A program made the position numbers and the translations under genes. Of a stretch of DNA of 64,000 bases, positions 32,844-44,908 are shown in pieces (the first letter of the stretch is position 1; each line of letters starts with the position of its first letter). The notes under the pieces were generated by a model. The model was not told the DNA's origin and searched no databases. It was given only the letters and a program-made list of their open reading frames with translations. The DNA is from Phytophthora sp. 'mugwort' (Eukaryota; Oomycota; Peronosporomycetes; Peronosporales; Peronosporaceae), in NCBI GenBank assembly GCA_033558025.1, contig JAUCEF010000007.1, positions 2,976,001 to 3,040,000 of the forward strand, given 5' to 3'.

Positions 32844-35800
32844 ATGGACTGGGACCCGAAGAACACTGACACAGATGGCTACATCTGCCCGCCATGCCCG
32901 GTGTTCTACCCCACGTCCGAGGAGTTCAAGCACCCGCTGAAATATATTTCCAGGTGCGGTAATTTATTCCCAGTACCTCATCTCCGCCTTCTTGGCCTTC
33001 AAAATTAACTTGTATTCTTGTGTGTTGTCTACTGACGTCTCTCTCTTTGTATACAGTATCCGCCACATTGGCATGCTGGCTGGTATCTGTAAGATTGTAC
33101 CACCGAAAGGCTGGCGTCCGCCTTTTGCTATCAACGAGAAGACGTTCCGCTTCCGGACACGTGTCCAGCAGCTCAACTGCATTGAAGGTCATTCCCGTAC
33201 AGAAGGTCAATTCGTGGAGAAGCTCCGACTTTTTTTGTATCAACGTGGTGAACCTATGAAGGAGCTGCCGCGTGCAGACGGACAGTTGGTCAATCTGCAC
33301 TTGTTGTACAAGACAGTGAACGCTCTTGGGGGCTTTGACGTCGTCTGTGCGACTGGCAAATGGAAGCAGGTCGTACGTCGTGTAGGACGCACGAAAGCAG
33401 CGAGCGAGCCGTCCGAGCAGCTTTGTAGCATGTATAAAACACACTATGAGACGGCATTGCTGGCGTACGAGCGGTCTAGAGACAGCAGCAGTGACACATC
33501 AGAGAACAAGACCAAGGTGAAGCTGGAAGAAGTGCAAGCTACACCTTCTGGAGCAAATGGAACGGGTGAGACCAAGGCCACCCCGTCATCGAAACCTCGG
33601 ACTCGAAGCGGAAGGAAACGCCCTGCCTCCACTTATCGCGAAGATTGTGACACAGAAGACGAGAATTTACGTGTAAAGCGTACGTTGTTTTCAGACGGTG
33701 AACACACGAGCACTGAAGAGAACGAGAACCAGTCAATTAGTTCGTCAAAGACTGTCGGAAAACGACAAGAAGATCAGAAACGAACGAGACAGCGCGATCT
33801 GGAACCTGAAGCACTGAAGCCTTTGGAAACACGCACAGTGCGACTCGGTGCGCCGGAAATTCGTGTTGGTCAAAAGTTCTTCCGGTTTTTTCCCGATTCA
33901 GGAGCTGTGTTGGCTGAAGTCAAGCGTGTTTTTGGTGGGAAGAAGCCACGTGTTGCTGTGCGGTACGTGGACGGCTCAAATGATGACATTGAGATGGCTA
34001 CAATGGAGATTTTGATCGCTAATGGCTGGGACGCCAACGCTGCTGAGCTCGCTTTTAACAGTGAAATCTGTCAGGTTTGTCTACGTGGAGACTGCTGGGA
34101 CAGGATGCTGCTGTGTGATGGCTGTAATAGTGGCCAGCACATCTTTTGCTTGGAGAATCCACTCCAAGAAGTGCCATGTGGAGATTGGTATTGTAAGGAA
34201 TGTGTACGGGACGCCATGGACCCACACAATCACAAGGAGAATCCCAAGTTTGGCTTTGATATGGGCGCTGAGATCAGTATGGCAGACTACAAGGAACGTG
34301 CGGATGCTTGGAAGCGAGAGTACTTCTCGTTATCCTCTCTTGTCAATCCGGACGAAGCGATCAATGATCAAGACTTAGAGAGCGAGTACTGGCGACTACT
34401 GAGCATTCCCATGCACGAACAGCGACTTGAAGTACAGTATGGCAGCGATGTGGACACTGGTGCGAACGGTAGTGCGTTCCCTCGTCTTGATCTGTACACG
34501 AAGAGCTTGCGTACAGTGACCAAGCGCTGGAAAAACTTGACTATGAAGGCAAAAAGTGAATACGTGCGTCAGCTTAGTGAATTTTTCTCGCATGGACTTC
34601 GTGAGGGTCTGGCAGCAAAAGCTGGTGGAGAGAACGACAAGACTGACGCGGCACAGTCGTTGGAGCAGTTGCTGGAACGCTACGCTAAGGATGATTGGAA
34701 CTTAAACAACATGCCCAAGCTTCCTGGCTCAGTACTTCAGTACTTGGATGAAGACATTAAAGGCATTATGGTCCCGTGGCTGTATGCTGGTATGTGTTTC
34801 TCTACGTTTTGCTGGCATGTCGAGGACCACAACTTCTATAGTACGAGTTATTTGCACTGTGGGGCTCCAAAGACCTGGTATGGCATTCCTTGTGCCAGTG
34901 CCGAGCATTTCGAGCGCACCATGAAGGAACTGACGCCTGAACTCTTTGGTAGTCAGCCTGACTTGCACATGCAACTGGTCACCATGTTTTCGCCCAAGAC
35001 ACTGCGAGAACACGGCGTGCCGGTTTATCGCGCCACGCATCGACCTAACGAGTTTATTGTTACTTTTCCATCAGCTTATCACGCAGGTTTTAATAACGGA
35101 TTCAACTGCGCTGAAGCGGTGAATTTTGCCACGTTAGATTGGCTGCCGTGGGGGGCCAAGTCTTTGCGGAAGTATCGCGAGTTCCGCAAGCTGCCTGTCT
35201 TTTGTCATGAAGCGCTTGTGTGTACGCTGGCTGAAACGCTCGTGGATGGCAGCAGCTTTGACTTTGAGCACACGGAGACGTCGTTACTGCCAGCAGTGGA
35301 GCAACTGCTACAGGATTATCGCGAATTCCAGCGACGTGTGGACGATGAGAGCAGCGAGATGCGTGTGATTAAGCGTGAACTTATGGCTGATTATGAGAAA
35401 CATGGGGCAATTCTTGCGGCTGATCCGGAAGCTTCGTCGACGTCTTCAACGCGACGTAATATGGTGGCTCGAGCTTGTAACAAGACTTCAAAGATGGGAC
35501 GTAGCAATTCAGTGCACGGTCATAGGGGGGCAAAGATGAAGATGTCCGAGGCATCAATGAGACCGACCAGGATGGTGTTGTGGGCTGGTCGATCCGGTAA
35601 ACACGAAGGTCTTCGCTGTGTGACCTGCAAACAATATTGCTATCTTCAGGCTGTGGTCTGTACGAGATGCCGTCCACCTCATGGAAGCAGTGGTGGCCCC
35701 ACGGTGGGATGTCTGGAACACTATCCGACAATGTGTAAGTGCAGGAATCCGGATAATTTCGTGTACTTGTATCGATACGAGGCTTCACGTCTTGAAGAGA

Positions 35801-38232
35801 TGGTTTATAGTTTACGGAGACGACTGGATGGTGTCCAAGACTGGAACACGGAATGTGACGCTGCGATTCGATCTGCTAGAGGACTTACTACCCAAACTAC
35901 TGCAGTCAAGCCGACAGTTCTCGACTTAAAGCGGCTTCTCTCGCGTGGCAAATCTTGTGGTGGTGCAGACCCCAAGCGTTTGGATTGCTTAGAGTTTGCG
36001 CTTTCTGGCGTCGAGAAGTGGGACGCACGTGCTGAACGATTACTACTGAGCTCACTCAAGCAGGAAGAACGTACGTCCCTGAGTCATGTTGAGTTCGAGT
36101 CTTTGTTGGCGGATGCTGAGAAATTACTCGTTGAGCCTTCAGCACTTGGGAAGTTGCGCCAAGTTGTAGCGGAATGGCGTGCAGTTCGATCTGACGCGAC
36201 GAGGTTGTTGAATACTGTGCAGGGTATTGTCAATGAGGAGGTTATGAAGAAAAATCGACCCAGTACTTCCTGGAGCGATGTCTCGTCATTTATTGACTCA
36301 ATGGGCGCTCCCAACGTGTTGTTACATGGCAATGTGTACTTTGGTGAGCTCTGTACAGCTATCGCCAGTGTGAGTAAACGACTGCGTGCGAAGAGGGAGA
36401 GCAATACCGACGGTAGGTTTCTCAGTGAACTGGCGCATGGACAACGGTATCTGGGCGTGCTGTGCAAAGTGAACGTTCTAGCTGCGACCATCGTGGACAG
36501 GACACAAGGAAGTACTGTCATGGGCACACCGACACAAGGACAAGTTGAACGGGTGCTGGGTGAGGTAAATGAACTGCAGTTGGCAAACCCACATTCGATT
36601 GCGAACGCTGAGGCATTGCGGAGGTTGCTAGCAGTCACTGAAATCGAAGCAGCGGAAGTGGAGAAAGCGCTGCGTGACTGCTCGAAGAGTACGGAGGAAC
36701 TAGAGGTGCTGCTACGGCGAGCGGCGTCTTTGCCCATTCCACCAAGAAATACACAGGAACTCAAGGACCGTCTCGAGAAATGTCAACTCTGGGAGCGACG
36801 TGCGCAGCAACTGGTGGCTCTCGTGTCTGGGTCGAGTGCTTGTCCCAGCTACAAGTCGATGGCGGAACGGCCCTCGCTTGAGGAGGCCGAGAGATTTTAC
36901 GCTCAAGCTGATGCCCATTTCGTGTCGAGTTCGTCACTACTGCGTCGACAAGTCCACTCGCGGTTACAGGATTGCCGTCGGTGGCACGACGCTGTCCACG
37001 CGCTGTTCCTCCGTCCGTCGAATAGTCATTTACCTCTAACTCAGTTCTTACAGACGGCGCTGGACAAGGTGCAGCACCAATCCACGCACACTGCGAGTCA
37101 GGCCTTGCAACTCCATTCGCGACTGCATTGCGTGTGTCAGCAAGTGCTCAGTGAACGGGCTCAAGTCGTCACGTGTCAACGCTGTCAGCGATATTTCCAC
37201 CCGTCGTGTGTCCCGACCTTCATGCCGCAACGTCCCAGCGATGTCTTCATCTGTGGGTCCTGCCGCCCTCAACAGCGGAAACGAACAGGCCACAGTACGA
37301 GAGCTCACGACTCGCCACCGATTTTCTGTGTCTGTCGCGGCACAGAGCAAGCGCCCATGATCTGCTGCGACTTCTGCGATGAATGGTATCATGCCGTGTG
37401 TGTGGATCTGTCGCCACTGGAGCTGGACCGGATTGAGGCGTTCCGCTGTCCGCGTTGCTCTCGGCGGCAAAACTTGTATTACATGGACAAGAAGCTGCTA
37501 CGTCGCGAGTGTTTGGGGAGACGTCCTGCACTCGCCCGAGTCGAGAGTTTCCTGACTCAGATGCAGACGCAGCTAGTGGCGTATCCTCCAGGAGCTCACG
37601 AACTCACAGCGTACGTCCACGTTGTGAAACGAGTGGAGAGCGACGTCAACTCGTTCGTCCGTGAGTTTGCAGTGAAGGAATTCTCGCCTGTTGCGTTTGC
37701 CACGCGTGACTACGTGGAGCTTGAAGAGGCTGCAGTTGTCCAGTTGATGGAGCGCGTGACGACTCTCGAAGTGGGGCTGGACACGGCACAGACTCAACTT
37801 GGGGCTGTGCACTGGTGTTTGCGAGCTTGTCGACTCGTTCTTGGTCCAAGTGATCGAGCGCCGCGATTCGCTCACCTGGTTGCACTGCTCCAAGACTTCA
37901 AGAGCCAAGAATCTGCTGGATTTGCCTTTCCTCGCGACGAGTATCGACTCATGCGGTTGACGATCGCTGAACGGGTCAACAAGGCTGCGCAATGGCTGCG
38001 TGCGACCAAGACACTGGAAGTGGAAGAGTGGAATCTCGACAAAGCCCGTCGACTGCAGCGCGAGGCGGACGAGGTGAGCGCGTACGTGGAGCTCCCAGCG
38101 ACAGAACTGCAGCTTATCCAGAACATAATAACTGGTCACGCAAATGGCGAGGAAGAGGAACAAGAGGTGACCTATGAAGAAGAACCAGTCAGTCTCAGTA
38201 CTGAGGCTTGGAAGAAGCAGAGACACTGGTAA
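32844..38232 (+). CDS. KDM5/JARID1-type histone H3K4 demethylase (two exons)
   Basis: Nuclear Fe(II)/2-oxoglutarate dioxygenase predicted to demethylate H3K4. Exon 1 (32844-32953) and exon 2 (33057-38232) give 1761 residues; the splice completes JmjN (CPVFYPTSEEF...KYISSIRHIGMLAGICKIVPP). Further domains: ARID (about 90-150), a Tudor-like segment (VGQKFFRFFPDSG, about 305-360), and PHD1 (CQVCLRGDCWDRMLLCDGC, about 374-420). JmjC follows (about 585-735) with the metal-binding HVE in CWHVEDHNF (about 623-625) and a distal His in AYHAGFNNGFN. Then come the C5HC2 zinc finger (CVTCKQYCYLQ, about 885-945), a long PLU-1-like helical region, PHD2 (about 1394-1440) and PHD3 (CDFCDEWYHAVC, about 1459-1507). 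Catalytic residues appear intact. The main frame runs in from the intron, but the JmjN logic fixes the start at 32844. Confidence 0.95.
32954..33056 (+). other. Intron of the KDM5-like gene
   Basis: 103 nt, GTGCGG...ATACAG, phase 2, with CTACTGAC as probable branch site. It splits JmjN. The intron is open in one frame, which would mislead an ORF-only annotation into an upstream false start. Confidence 0.85.
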
Positions 38233-38309
38233 GTAGTTAGCAACTTGTTCGATAATGCACACGGAAACACACTCCACGGCTTGTTATTCACACTTCGACA
38301 GGTTACCAG

Positions 38310-39705
38310 CTACTTGTTTGTAGAAGATGATGTGGTGGCCGGTTTCTGCTTGAATTCGTCCCAAAGCGCTGGAGGGAATTGCTCTAGGACACGCTCACGC
38401 ATGTGGATCTGGGTTTCAGAGTGAATCTCTTGAAAATCTTCCTGACCATGGCCAGCTTCAGTCAGCACGCGAGCGCTCTCGCTGTCACCGTACACAAAGC
38501 GCACTTCTTCGTCGTCCATTTGCTGGTGAAGTGCCACTTCGACATCAGTTTTCAGCTCCGTAAAGATCTAAAAGAACACACACACGTCAGTCGTTGACTA
38601 CAGATACTAGTGACACGGTATGAAAAAGTGTATACCTCCCAATCTGGGAAATTCTTAACCACCTAGACAGAATAAAACATGATGCCGTTAGTTCACGTCT
38701 CTATACTGAGATCAAAACAGAATAGGAATCGACGCTTACACTGAAGAAAGTCTGTGCTGGAGGGTTCTTGTATATACCCGTGAGTGGCAGTTTAAAGTCG
38801 AATAGTTTATCCGAAGCGTAGAAAACGATGTTGGCCGCATTGGGCACGTCGGACTCCTCCATCTCACGGAAGCACTTGACATGTTTGAACACACTCTGCA
38901 GCGTACGGTAGATAGATTTCGGTGCCACTGCGCGTGGGCCTTGCATGAAGCCCACAAAGTTCATGACCAAGACGCCATCTGTCGTCAACCAGTTATCACG
39001 GACATGTAACATCTCTTCACGGACGAAGAACGCAAAAGGGTTCCAGCCCGTGTATACATCCACAATAAACAGATCGTACGGGTGCTCGTTCTCCTCGTCC
39101 TTGCTCTGTACCCCAAGATCTACCGGCTTACTGGCCAAGAACTTCAATCCATCCATCACGAACGTCCGTCCATTGGGGCACTTCTCGTCTTCCTCTTGAT
39201 CCTCGTCGTGCCTCGGTCGAGGGCACCATTCATATTGAAAGTAATCCGCTGCCTGGGTCGCCACTGCACTACTAATCTCCACCACATCTACGCACCAATC
39301 ACAGCGTTAGTCTACTCAATCTACCGCAAAAACGGTAGAATTCTACCTACCCGTCGGAATGTCCATCTCTCGTAGAAAGCTCGGGACTGCGCCAATACCC
39401 AGTCCAATCTGCACTGCCCTCGTAGGTTTAGTCTCCAAGTACGCGGCACACTGCATAATGGTGAAGCCCGGGAATGCTGTTTGTTTACGCAGATACGGGT
39501 CGTCGAACTCGGCCCCGATGATGGTCTCGTCGTAGAGCAGGTAGAGCACCCCATTGCGACGCACTACCGCCACCACCGAGTCGTCCACGTCGATGCGGCT
39601 CATCAGGTCATATACGTCATCCGTCGCAGGCTCCAGGCGACTGTCTGCAGGCTGCGCAGCCACGGACGCGAGCAGTAGCGACACTAGCACTAATCGTAGC
39701 AGCAT
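38310..39705 (-). CDS. Secreted spermidine-synthase-like methyltransferase-fold protein (four exons)
   Basis: Exons 39351-39705, 38740-39287, 38636-38662 and 38310-38567 join to 395 residues. The start is a clear signal peptide (MLLRLVLVSLLLASVAAQ), so the protein should enter the secretory route. The fold is that of spermidine/spermine synthases and related methyltransferases. A glycine-rich loop (AVQIGLGIGAVPSFL, about 97-111) is followed by the acidic strand end rebuilt by splicing (DIPTDVVEISSAV), then YDLFIVDVYTG (about 190) and LTTDGVLVMNFVG. The polyamine synthase motif with adjacent catalytic Asp residues is not obvious, so it may be a non-polyamine methyltransferase relative. Exon 3 is only 27 nt (VVKNFPDWE). 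The 3' end is 77 bp from the convergent demethylase gene. Confidence 0.8.
38568..39350 (-). other. Three introns and micro-exon of the spermidine-synthase-like gene
   Basis: Introns (minus strand): 39288-39350 (63 nt, GTAGGTAG...GCGTAG, phase 1), 38663-38739 (77 nt, GTAAGCG...TGTCTAG, phase 0) and 38568-38635 (68 nt, GTATAC...TTTTAG, phase 0). Between the last two lies the 27-nt exon 38636-38662. All junctions keep frame and remove stops. Confidence 0.75.
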
Positions 39706-39898
39706 TATTTAGTGAGGGGGCAATAGACTTAAATGTCAGGAGCTTGTATACACGGCAAGTTTTTTGTGTGTAGGATACGTACCGTATACCACCTGCTACA
39801 GAAATTATGTATATATGCAGTTTAAAAAGAGGTTTGTTATACTGACGCTGTGTTAACCTACCTCATCCAGCATAATTGAAGAGTCAAAAACGACAAAC
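39706..39898. other. Short intergenic region
   Basis: Promoter side of the spermidine-synthase-like gene and 3' side of the MLO-like gene. AT-rich, no gene. Confidence 0.5.
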
Positions 39899-41893
39899 TT
39901 ACAGCAGCAGCATGTTGGGCCGACCACGGGAGTCTGATAGGCGCTGCAGGTTGAACATGTCGTGTAGAGCCTGCGAACTCACACTGGGGCAAACCATGCT
40001 CTGCATGAAATTGCCATTGACGCCGCGGTGCGACATCTGCGGGAGAACTGCGCTCCCTATGGCGACGGTCACAAAGTCCGACGGACTGGGCTCGTCCATA
40101 TTTGGCTGCGCCATCACCGGAACTTACCGTGTCGAGTTGAAAACATTGTAGTGCGACTGCGACCGCATACTGGACTGGCCTAGATCGTCGTACATCATCA
40201 CGCTGGGCCGTAGCAGCGGGTGCGGCGGCTGGTGACAGACGGACATGGTTTTGAACAGGTTCTCGTTCTGCGCCATAAGTACGAGCCGCACCACATGCGC
40301 GTACGGAACCGCCATGTCTTTAAGCTGGAAAAGCAGTTTAACGACGCTGTTGAAGCGGAAGCGCGTCAGACGGAAGCCAAACTTGGCGAGCAGCTCGCGC
40401 AGATCGTCCACGTCGATGAACCCGGAGCTCGTACTGTCTCGTGCCTTAAGTTCGGCGTGGAGATCCGAGACGGCAAGTTCTTGCTGTGTGATGTGGTTGA
40501 AGAGTGTGGCGGCAAACTCGGACCGCAGTCGTACGATCTCACTGAAGTTCTCGACCACGTCGCTGAGAGTGTGCGAATCGATGCGCAACGTGTTGCTGAC
40601 GACCACAAAGTCGTAGAAGATGTGGCGCTGCAGGATAACCGAGTTGACTACCAGTGGGAATAGCACCATGATCGTTGGGAGTGTACCAAAGTCTTCGTAG
40701 ATATCGTCCATATCGTAGAATGCACACTGCATAAAGAGTGTGATGAGGAATCCGTTGAGCACTAGCAGGAGCATGACACCGATGTGCCATCCCTTGTGCG
40801 AGAAGAACCGGATCTCGAGACTCGGAGAGCCCGGCATGATACCACTGCAACTCCGAAGTCTCTGCTTTTGGTCGTCCCGGGCTATTTTATTGACTCTAGC
40901 TTTTTTCTGGCGTTGACGCTGGAGTTCAAGCTCCTCATGATGCTCTTGGATGAAGCCCATGATCTCCAGTGCATTGTCTGCTTCCTCGTGCTTCCAGGAT
41001 TCCTCTTCTTCCTCGGCAATGGCGCTCAAGTTGGCAACGAGAGTGGCCTTATCATTGCTGAATGCGCAGGCATGTAGAAGGTGGTGCACACACGAGCGGA
41101 AGTACAAGCAGACAATGACGTGAAGCAGTAGCAAGACCCAGGCAAACATCATGAACGCTTCCACGAGCTCGTGGCTCTCAGGCATGTCAGTATCGAGCGT
41201 CTTGAGGATCTCTAGCAGCCCGCAGATCGCCCACGCCACGAGGAGCAGCACAATCCACATCGCCGGCTCCACTTCGATCATATGAGCGATCTGGTTGGCT
41301 TGAGCTCGGTTCAAGTACTTGGAATACGGGAAGAGCTGTGGCAAGCCAAAGCGGTGAAGGAACAGGCGTCGCAGTAGTCTCAGCTCGACGAGTTCCCTGT
41401 CGTTGGTTTTCTTCTTGGCCGATCTGCCGAAGCAGAAGAGCGTCTGGAAGAAAGACGGCACCGCGTCGTCCGTCTTGGCTCCGTTAACCGACTTAACCAG
41501 GTCTTGAGACGTGATCAACTCGGCGCGCTCGGCCCGGTCGTTCTGGTTGCGGAGAAGCAGGAAAACTCCCGTGGACTGCAAGATGAGCGCGAGTGCCAGT
41601 AGAAAAATGGTCAGATCAGCCACTTGGAACGCTAGCATTGTCTTGCTGTAGCTGTCGATGACGGGGATTTCCGTGAGGATCTTCAGGCCGAGACTTATTA
41701 ACCCCAGTACCATGAGTTCTCGATAGGCTTTCTTGAGCATGTGCTGGTATCTCTCAGAAGGAGGGAATTGGTGCTCCAGTTTGTGTAGTGCTTGTTTAAA
41801 GAGCACGAGACAAAAGGCCAACACGCTCAAGTGCACAAGCATTCGCCAGAATTCGACATCTTCGCCCACCTGGAAGAGGGACCCGCCTGCCAT
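39899..41893 (-). CDS. MLO-like polytopic membrane protein, copy 1, with in-frame stop
   Basis: Frame 41893-40124 gives 589 residues, followed after a TAA (40124-40126) by another 74 open codons in the same frame to 39899. These match the C-terminus of copy 2 (PSPSDFV, PSVSSQALHDMFNLQ). An N-terminal membrane helix and the segment YRELMVLGLISLGLKIL resemble the start of plant MLO proteins. About seven hydrophobic stretches follow. The cytosolic tail has an EF-hand-like SGFIDVDDLRELLAKFGFRL, suggesting calcium sensing. The stop coincides with a consensus-like donor (CG|GTAAGT). Removal of 40086-40127 (42 nt, ending CAG) would keep frame. Either nonsense truncation or a very short intron is possible. 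MLO assignment is tentative. Confidence 0.65.
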
Positions 41894-42557
41894 CTCGTCA
41901 ATTATAAAGTATAGTCACTTAACTCGAAATTCCGACGGGCTCATATCGTTGAACGTGATGTCGACCAACAGATCACCAACGATATCCTCTGCAGGTACAG
42001 ACACTAAAAAAAAAAGTCTGGAAACTCCAGAACGACGGCCCCATCTTGGGACTTTGCAGCCTTCCCACACACCCCGCAGGATCCCAAACGGGAGCATCGA
42101 CTTGACGAACGGTGCTATGTGCGCCCATAAGCCTCACCTTCGTTTCCCTATGAGTCGGGCAAATGGAGCATGATCCGTACGGTATTTAACGCAGTCGTGC
42201 GAAAGACTGGGGTGGGGCAACGACTTTGGCATCTTTCATGGTGTCGTTAGGGATAGACTAGAGGCGCTTCAAGCTTTAATTTGTGGTGTCCGATATTGAA
42301 GACAGAACCGGACATATTACGAAGTGAGCAGCTTTTGAGCTTAGCCCCCACCGAATCGCTACATGCACAATGCAGTACTGTATCAGTACAGCTTGATGGT
42401 AACTGGAAAACTGTCTTATGTCGTCGCCATTCGAAAAAAATGCTCCTACATTACGTTGGTAATGACACGTAATGAAAGTAACCAACACCGCCGGTATTTT
42501 GCATCAGGTAGATTCTACGCACTGAGATTTGTTTTTATAAATTGTATTTTACCTCAA
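41894..42557. other. Intergenic region between MLO-like copies
   Basis: About 660 bp. Contains TGAGTCGGGCAAATG at 42151, a motif also found upstream of copy 2 and of the relic third copy. No gene supported. Confidence 0.5.
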
Positions 42558-44579
42558 TTACGGCCGCCTGACGTTGGAACGCACACGGGATTCCGATAGT
42601 CCTTGCAGGTTGAAAATCTCGTGTAGCGCTTGCGAGCTGACACTGGGTCGCGCCATTGCTGTCTGCTCTGTCGTTGGCATGACGCAGCTCTGTGCAAGTG
42701 GCTGCAGCACAAAGCTGTTCACCGGTACATTGACAAAATCATCAGGACTGGGCTCCACCCCCACACTCGGCTGAGCAAGCACTGGGAGCTGACGCGTCGA
42801 CGCGTACAAGTTGTAGTTGGACCGAGCGAGCACACTCCGTTGCCCCTCGTGGTCGTACAGCAATTCACTTGGACGCAGCAACGGATGCGCTGGGTGCTGC
42901 GTGACTGGAGCGTTGTCAACGAGGTTCTCGTTCTGAGCCATCCGCACTAGACCGACCACCTGCGCGTAAGGGACTGTCGTGTTTTCCAGCTCAAACAGCA
43001 GCTTGACGACACTGTTGAAGCGGTAGCGCGTCAAGCGGAACCCGAACTTGCCCAGGACGGAGCGCAGGTCGTCCACCTCGATGAAACCGGTATCAGTCAC
43101 GTCTTGCGTCTTCAATTCTGCCTGGAGGTCTTCAACCGTGAGCTCTTGTTGGGTCAGAAGCTGGTGCAATGAGGTCGCAAACTCGGAGCGTAGACGCACC
43201 GTCTCACTGAAATTCTCGACCACGTCGCTCAATGTGTGCGAGTCGATGCGCAGCGTGCTGCTCACGACGACAAAATCGTAAAAGATGCGACGTTGGAAGA
43301 AGAGCGCGTTCAGCACGAGCGGGAGCGGGACCAGAAGCGTCGCTAGTGCGCCGAAATCGTCGTAGATCTCGTCCAAGTCGTACAGGGCGCACTGCAGGAA
43401 CAGCGTAGTAAGGAACCCGTTAAGGACGAGAAGGAGGATGACGGAGACGTGCCACGCCTTGTAGGAGAAGAAACGGATGTCGATCGTCGGCGACCCAGGC
43501 ACGACGCCATTGATATTCTCACTCTTTGAATCCTTGTGTGTGATACCAATCACGCGATAGAAAGCGTCTTGTTGATGAAGTTTGCGCTGCCGTTGAAGCC
43601 GTTGATACTCCAACTCTTCGTGCTGCTCTTGGATGCTGCTCATGATCTCCAGTGCCTTGTCTGCCTCTTCATTCTGCCAGGCTTTAGCTTCCTCCTGTGC
43701 GATCGCATTCAAGTTGTCAACAAGAACTTTCTTGTCCTCATTGTAAGCCGCCACACGGAGAAGATAGTGAACACAGGAGCGAAAGAAGAGAAAGACCATG
43801 AGGTGAAGAAGCAAGAGGAGCCACGCGACGATCATGAACGCCTCGACCAGTTCCTGGCGCTCAGGCATGTCCGTATCAAGTACTTCAAGGAAGTTGAGCA
43901 CGCCACAGATTCCCCACGCGACGGCAAGTAACACGACCCACATTATCGGCTCGACTTCAATCATATGCGAGATCTGGTTGGCTTGAGTTCGGCTTAAGTA
44001 CTTGGAGAACGGGAAAAGCTGAGGAAAACCAAAGCGACGAAGAAATAAACGCCGGAGTAGACGCAGCTCCACGAGTCTCTTGCTGTAGTTCTGTTTACTC
44101 GTTGTTTGGTTACAACAAAGTAGCGTCTGAACGATGGAAGGCCCAGACGCGTCCGAGCCATGCGAGTCTTCCATTAACTGAACGAGGTCCTGGGTTTTCA
44201 TTAATTCGGCGCGTTCGGCTCGGTCGTTCTGGTTGCGGAGTAGCAAAAAAACACACGTAGACTGCAGGATAAGCGCAAGCGCCAGGAAGAAGATGGTCAA
44301 GTCGGCTACTTGGAACGCGAGCATCGTCTTGCTGCCGCTGTCGATGTTGGGCGTCTCCTTTAGGATCTTGAGTCCGAGACTGATTAAGCCTAGAACCATG
44401 AGCTCTCGATAGACTTTCTTAAGCATGTGTTGATATTTGTCGGACCGAGGGAATCGGTGTTCCATGCGGTGCAGTGCCTTCTCTAAGAGCACGAGACTGA
44501 GTGCCAGGATGCTCAAGTGCACGAGCACTCGCCAAAACTCGACGGCTTTGCCCACCTGGAAGAGCGACCCGCCTGTCAT
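42558..44579 (-). CDS. MLO-like polytopic membrane protein, copy 2
   Basis: 673 residues, intact tandem paralogue of the gene downstream. N-terminal helix (LVHLSILALSLVLLEKALHRMEH) and YRELMVLGLISLGLKILKE (about 50-70) resemble MLO proteins. Further helices lie at about 85-110, 205-230, 245-275 and 380-440. The tail holds an EF-hand-like TDTGFIEVDDLRSVLGKFG and a conserved end (PSVSSQALHEIFNLQGLSESR). The loops between helices are rich in charged residues (QEEAKAWQNEEADKALEIM). Predicted plasma-membrane or endomembrane protein; a calcium link is inferred from the EF-hand-like loop and from plant MLO biology. If not MLO, it is an unnamed oomycete membrane family. Confidence 0.7.
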   Translation of the reverse strand: MTGGSLFQVGKAVEFWRVLVHLSILALSLVLLEKALHRMEHRFPRSDKYQHMLKKVYRELMVLGLISLGLKILKETPNIDSGSKTMLAFQVADLTIFFLALALILQSTCVFLLLRNQNDRAERAELMKTQDLVQLMEDSHGSDASGPSIVQTLLCCNQTTSKQNYSKRLVELRLLRRLFLRRFGFPQLFPFSKYLSRTQANQISHMIEVEPIMWVVLLAVAWGICGVLNFLEVLDTDMPERQELVEAFMIVAWLLLLLHLMVFLFFRSCVHYLLRVAAYNEDKKVLVDNLNAIAQEEAKAWQNEEADKALEIMSSIQEQHEELEYQRLQRQRKLHQQDAFYRVIGITHKDSKSENINGVVPGSPTIDIRFFSYKAWHVSVILLLVLNGFLTTLFLQCALYDLDEIYDDFGALATLLVPLPLVLNALFFQRRIFYDFVVVSSTLRIDSHTLSDVVENFSETVRLRSEFATSLHQLLTQQELTVEDLQAELKTQDVTDTGFIEVDDLRSVLGKFGFRLTRYRFNSVVKLLFELENTTVPYAQVVGLVRMAQNENLVDNAPVTQHPAHPLLRPSELLYDHEGQRSVLARSNYNLYASTRQLPVLAQPSVGVEPSPDDFVNVPVNSFVLQPLAQSCVMPTTEQTAMARPSVSSQALHEIFNLQGLSESRVRSNVRRP

Positions 44580-44908
44580 CTTTTTGTTTTTTTGTGGACT
44601 GAGCTAAGCTATAATGCAGCCTATTCAGGGCCCAGGAATTTATGGATTAGCGAGGCACCATCATGGGCTTTGCCTCGCCTCCTCTATGAAGCTGTCATGT
44701 GTGCTGGATGTGAGCCGGGCGAATGCCAGAATGTATCACGCTTGGGGAACTGGATGGCGTTATTAGCACCGGATACTGGGTCTTCACTCGGACTTTATGG
44801 AAACAGAAGAGGATTATAACTATCATTGCTGGTGTCTGGACTAACACGAAAGGGCGGAGGACTTGCAGCTATGTGGTGATACATGTACTTATCAGAGGGT
44901 AAGAATTC

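Noticed and set aside
32992..33056. Upstream extension of the demethylase frame beginning MAFKINLYSC
   Set aside because: This sequence is intron. Splicing 32954-33056 joins the two halves of JmjN with the expected conserved residues.
36084..36764. 226-codon minus-strand frame
   Set aside because: It is antisense to the PLU-1-like part of the demethylase; Ser-rich composition reflects complement codons.
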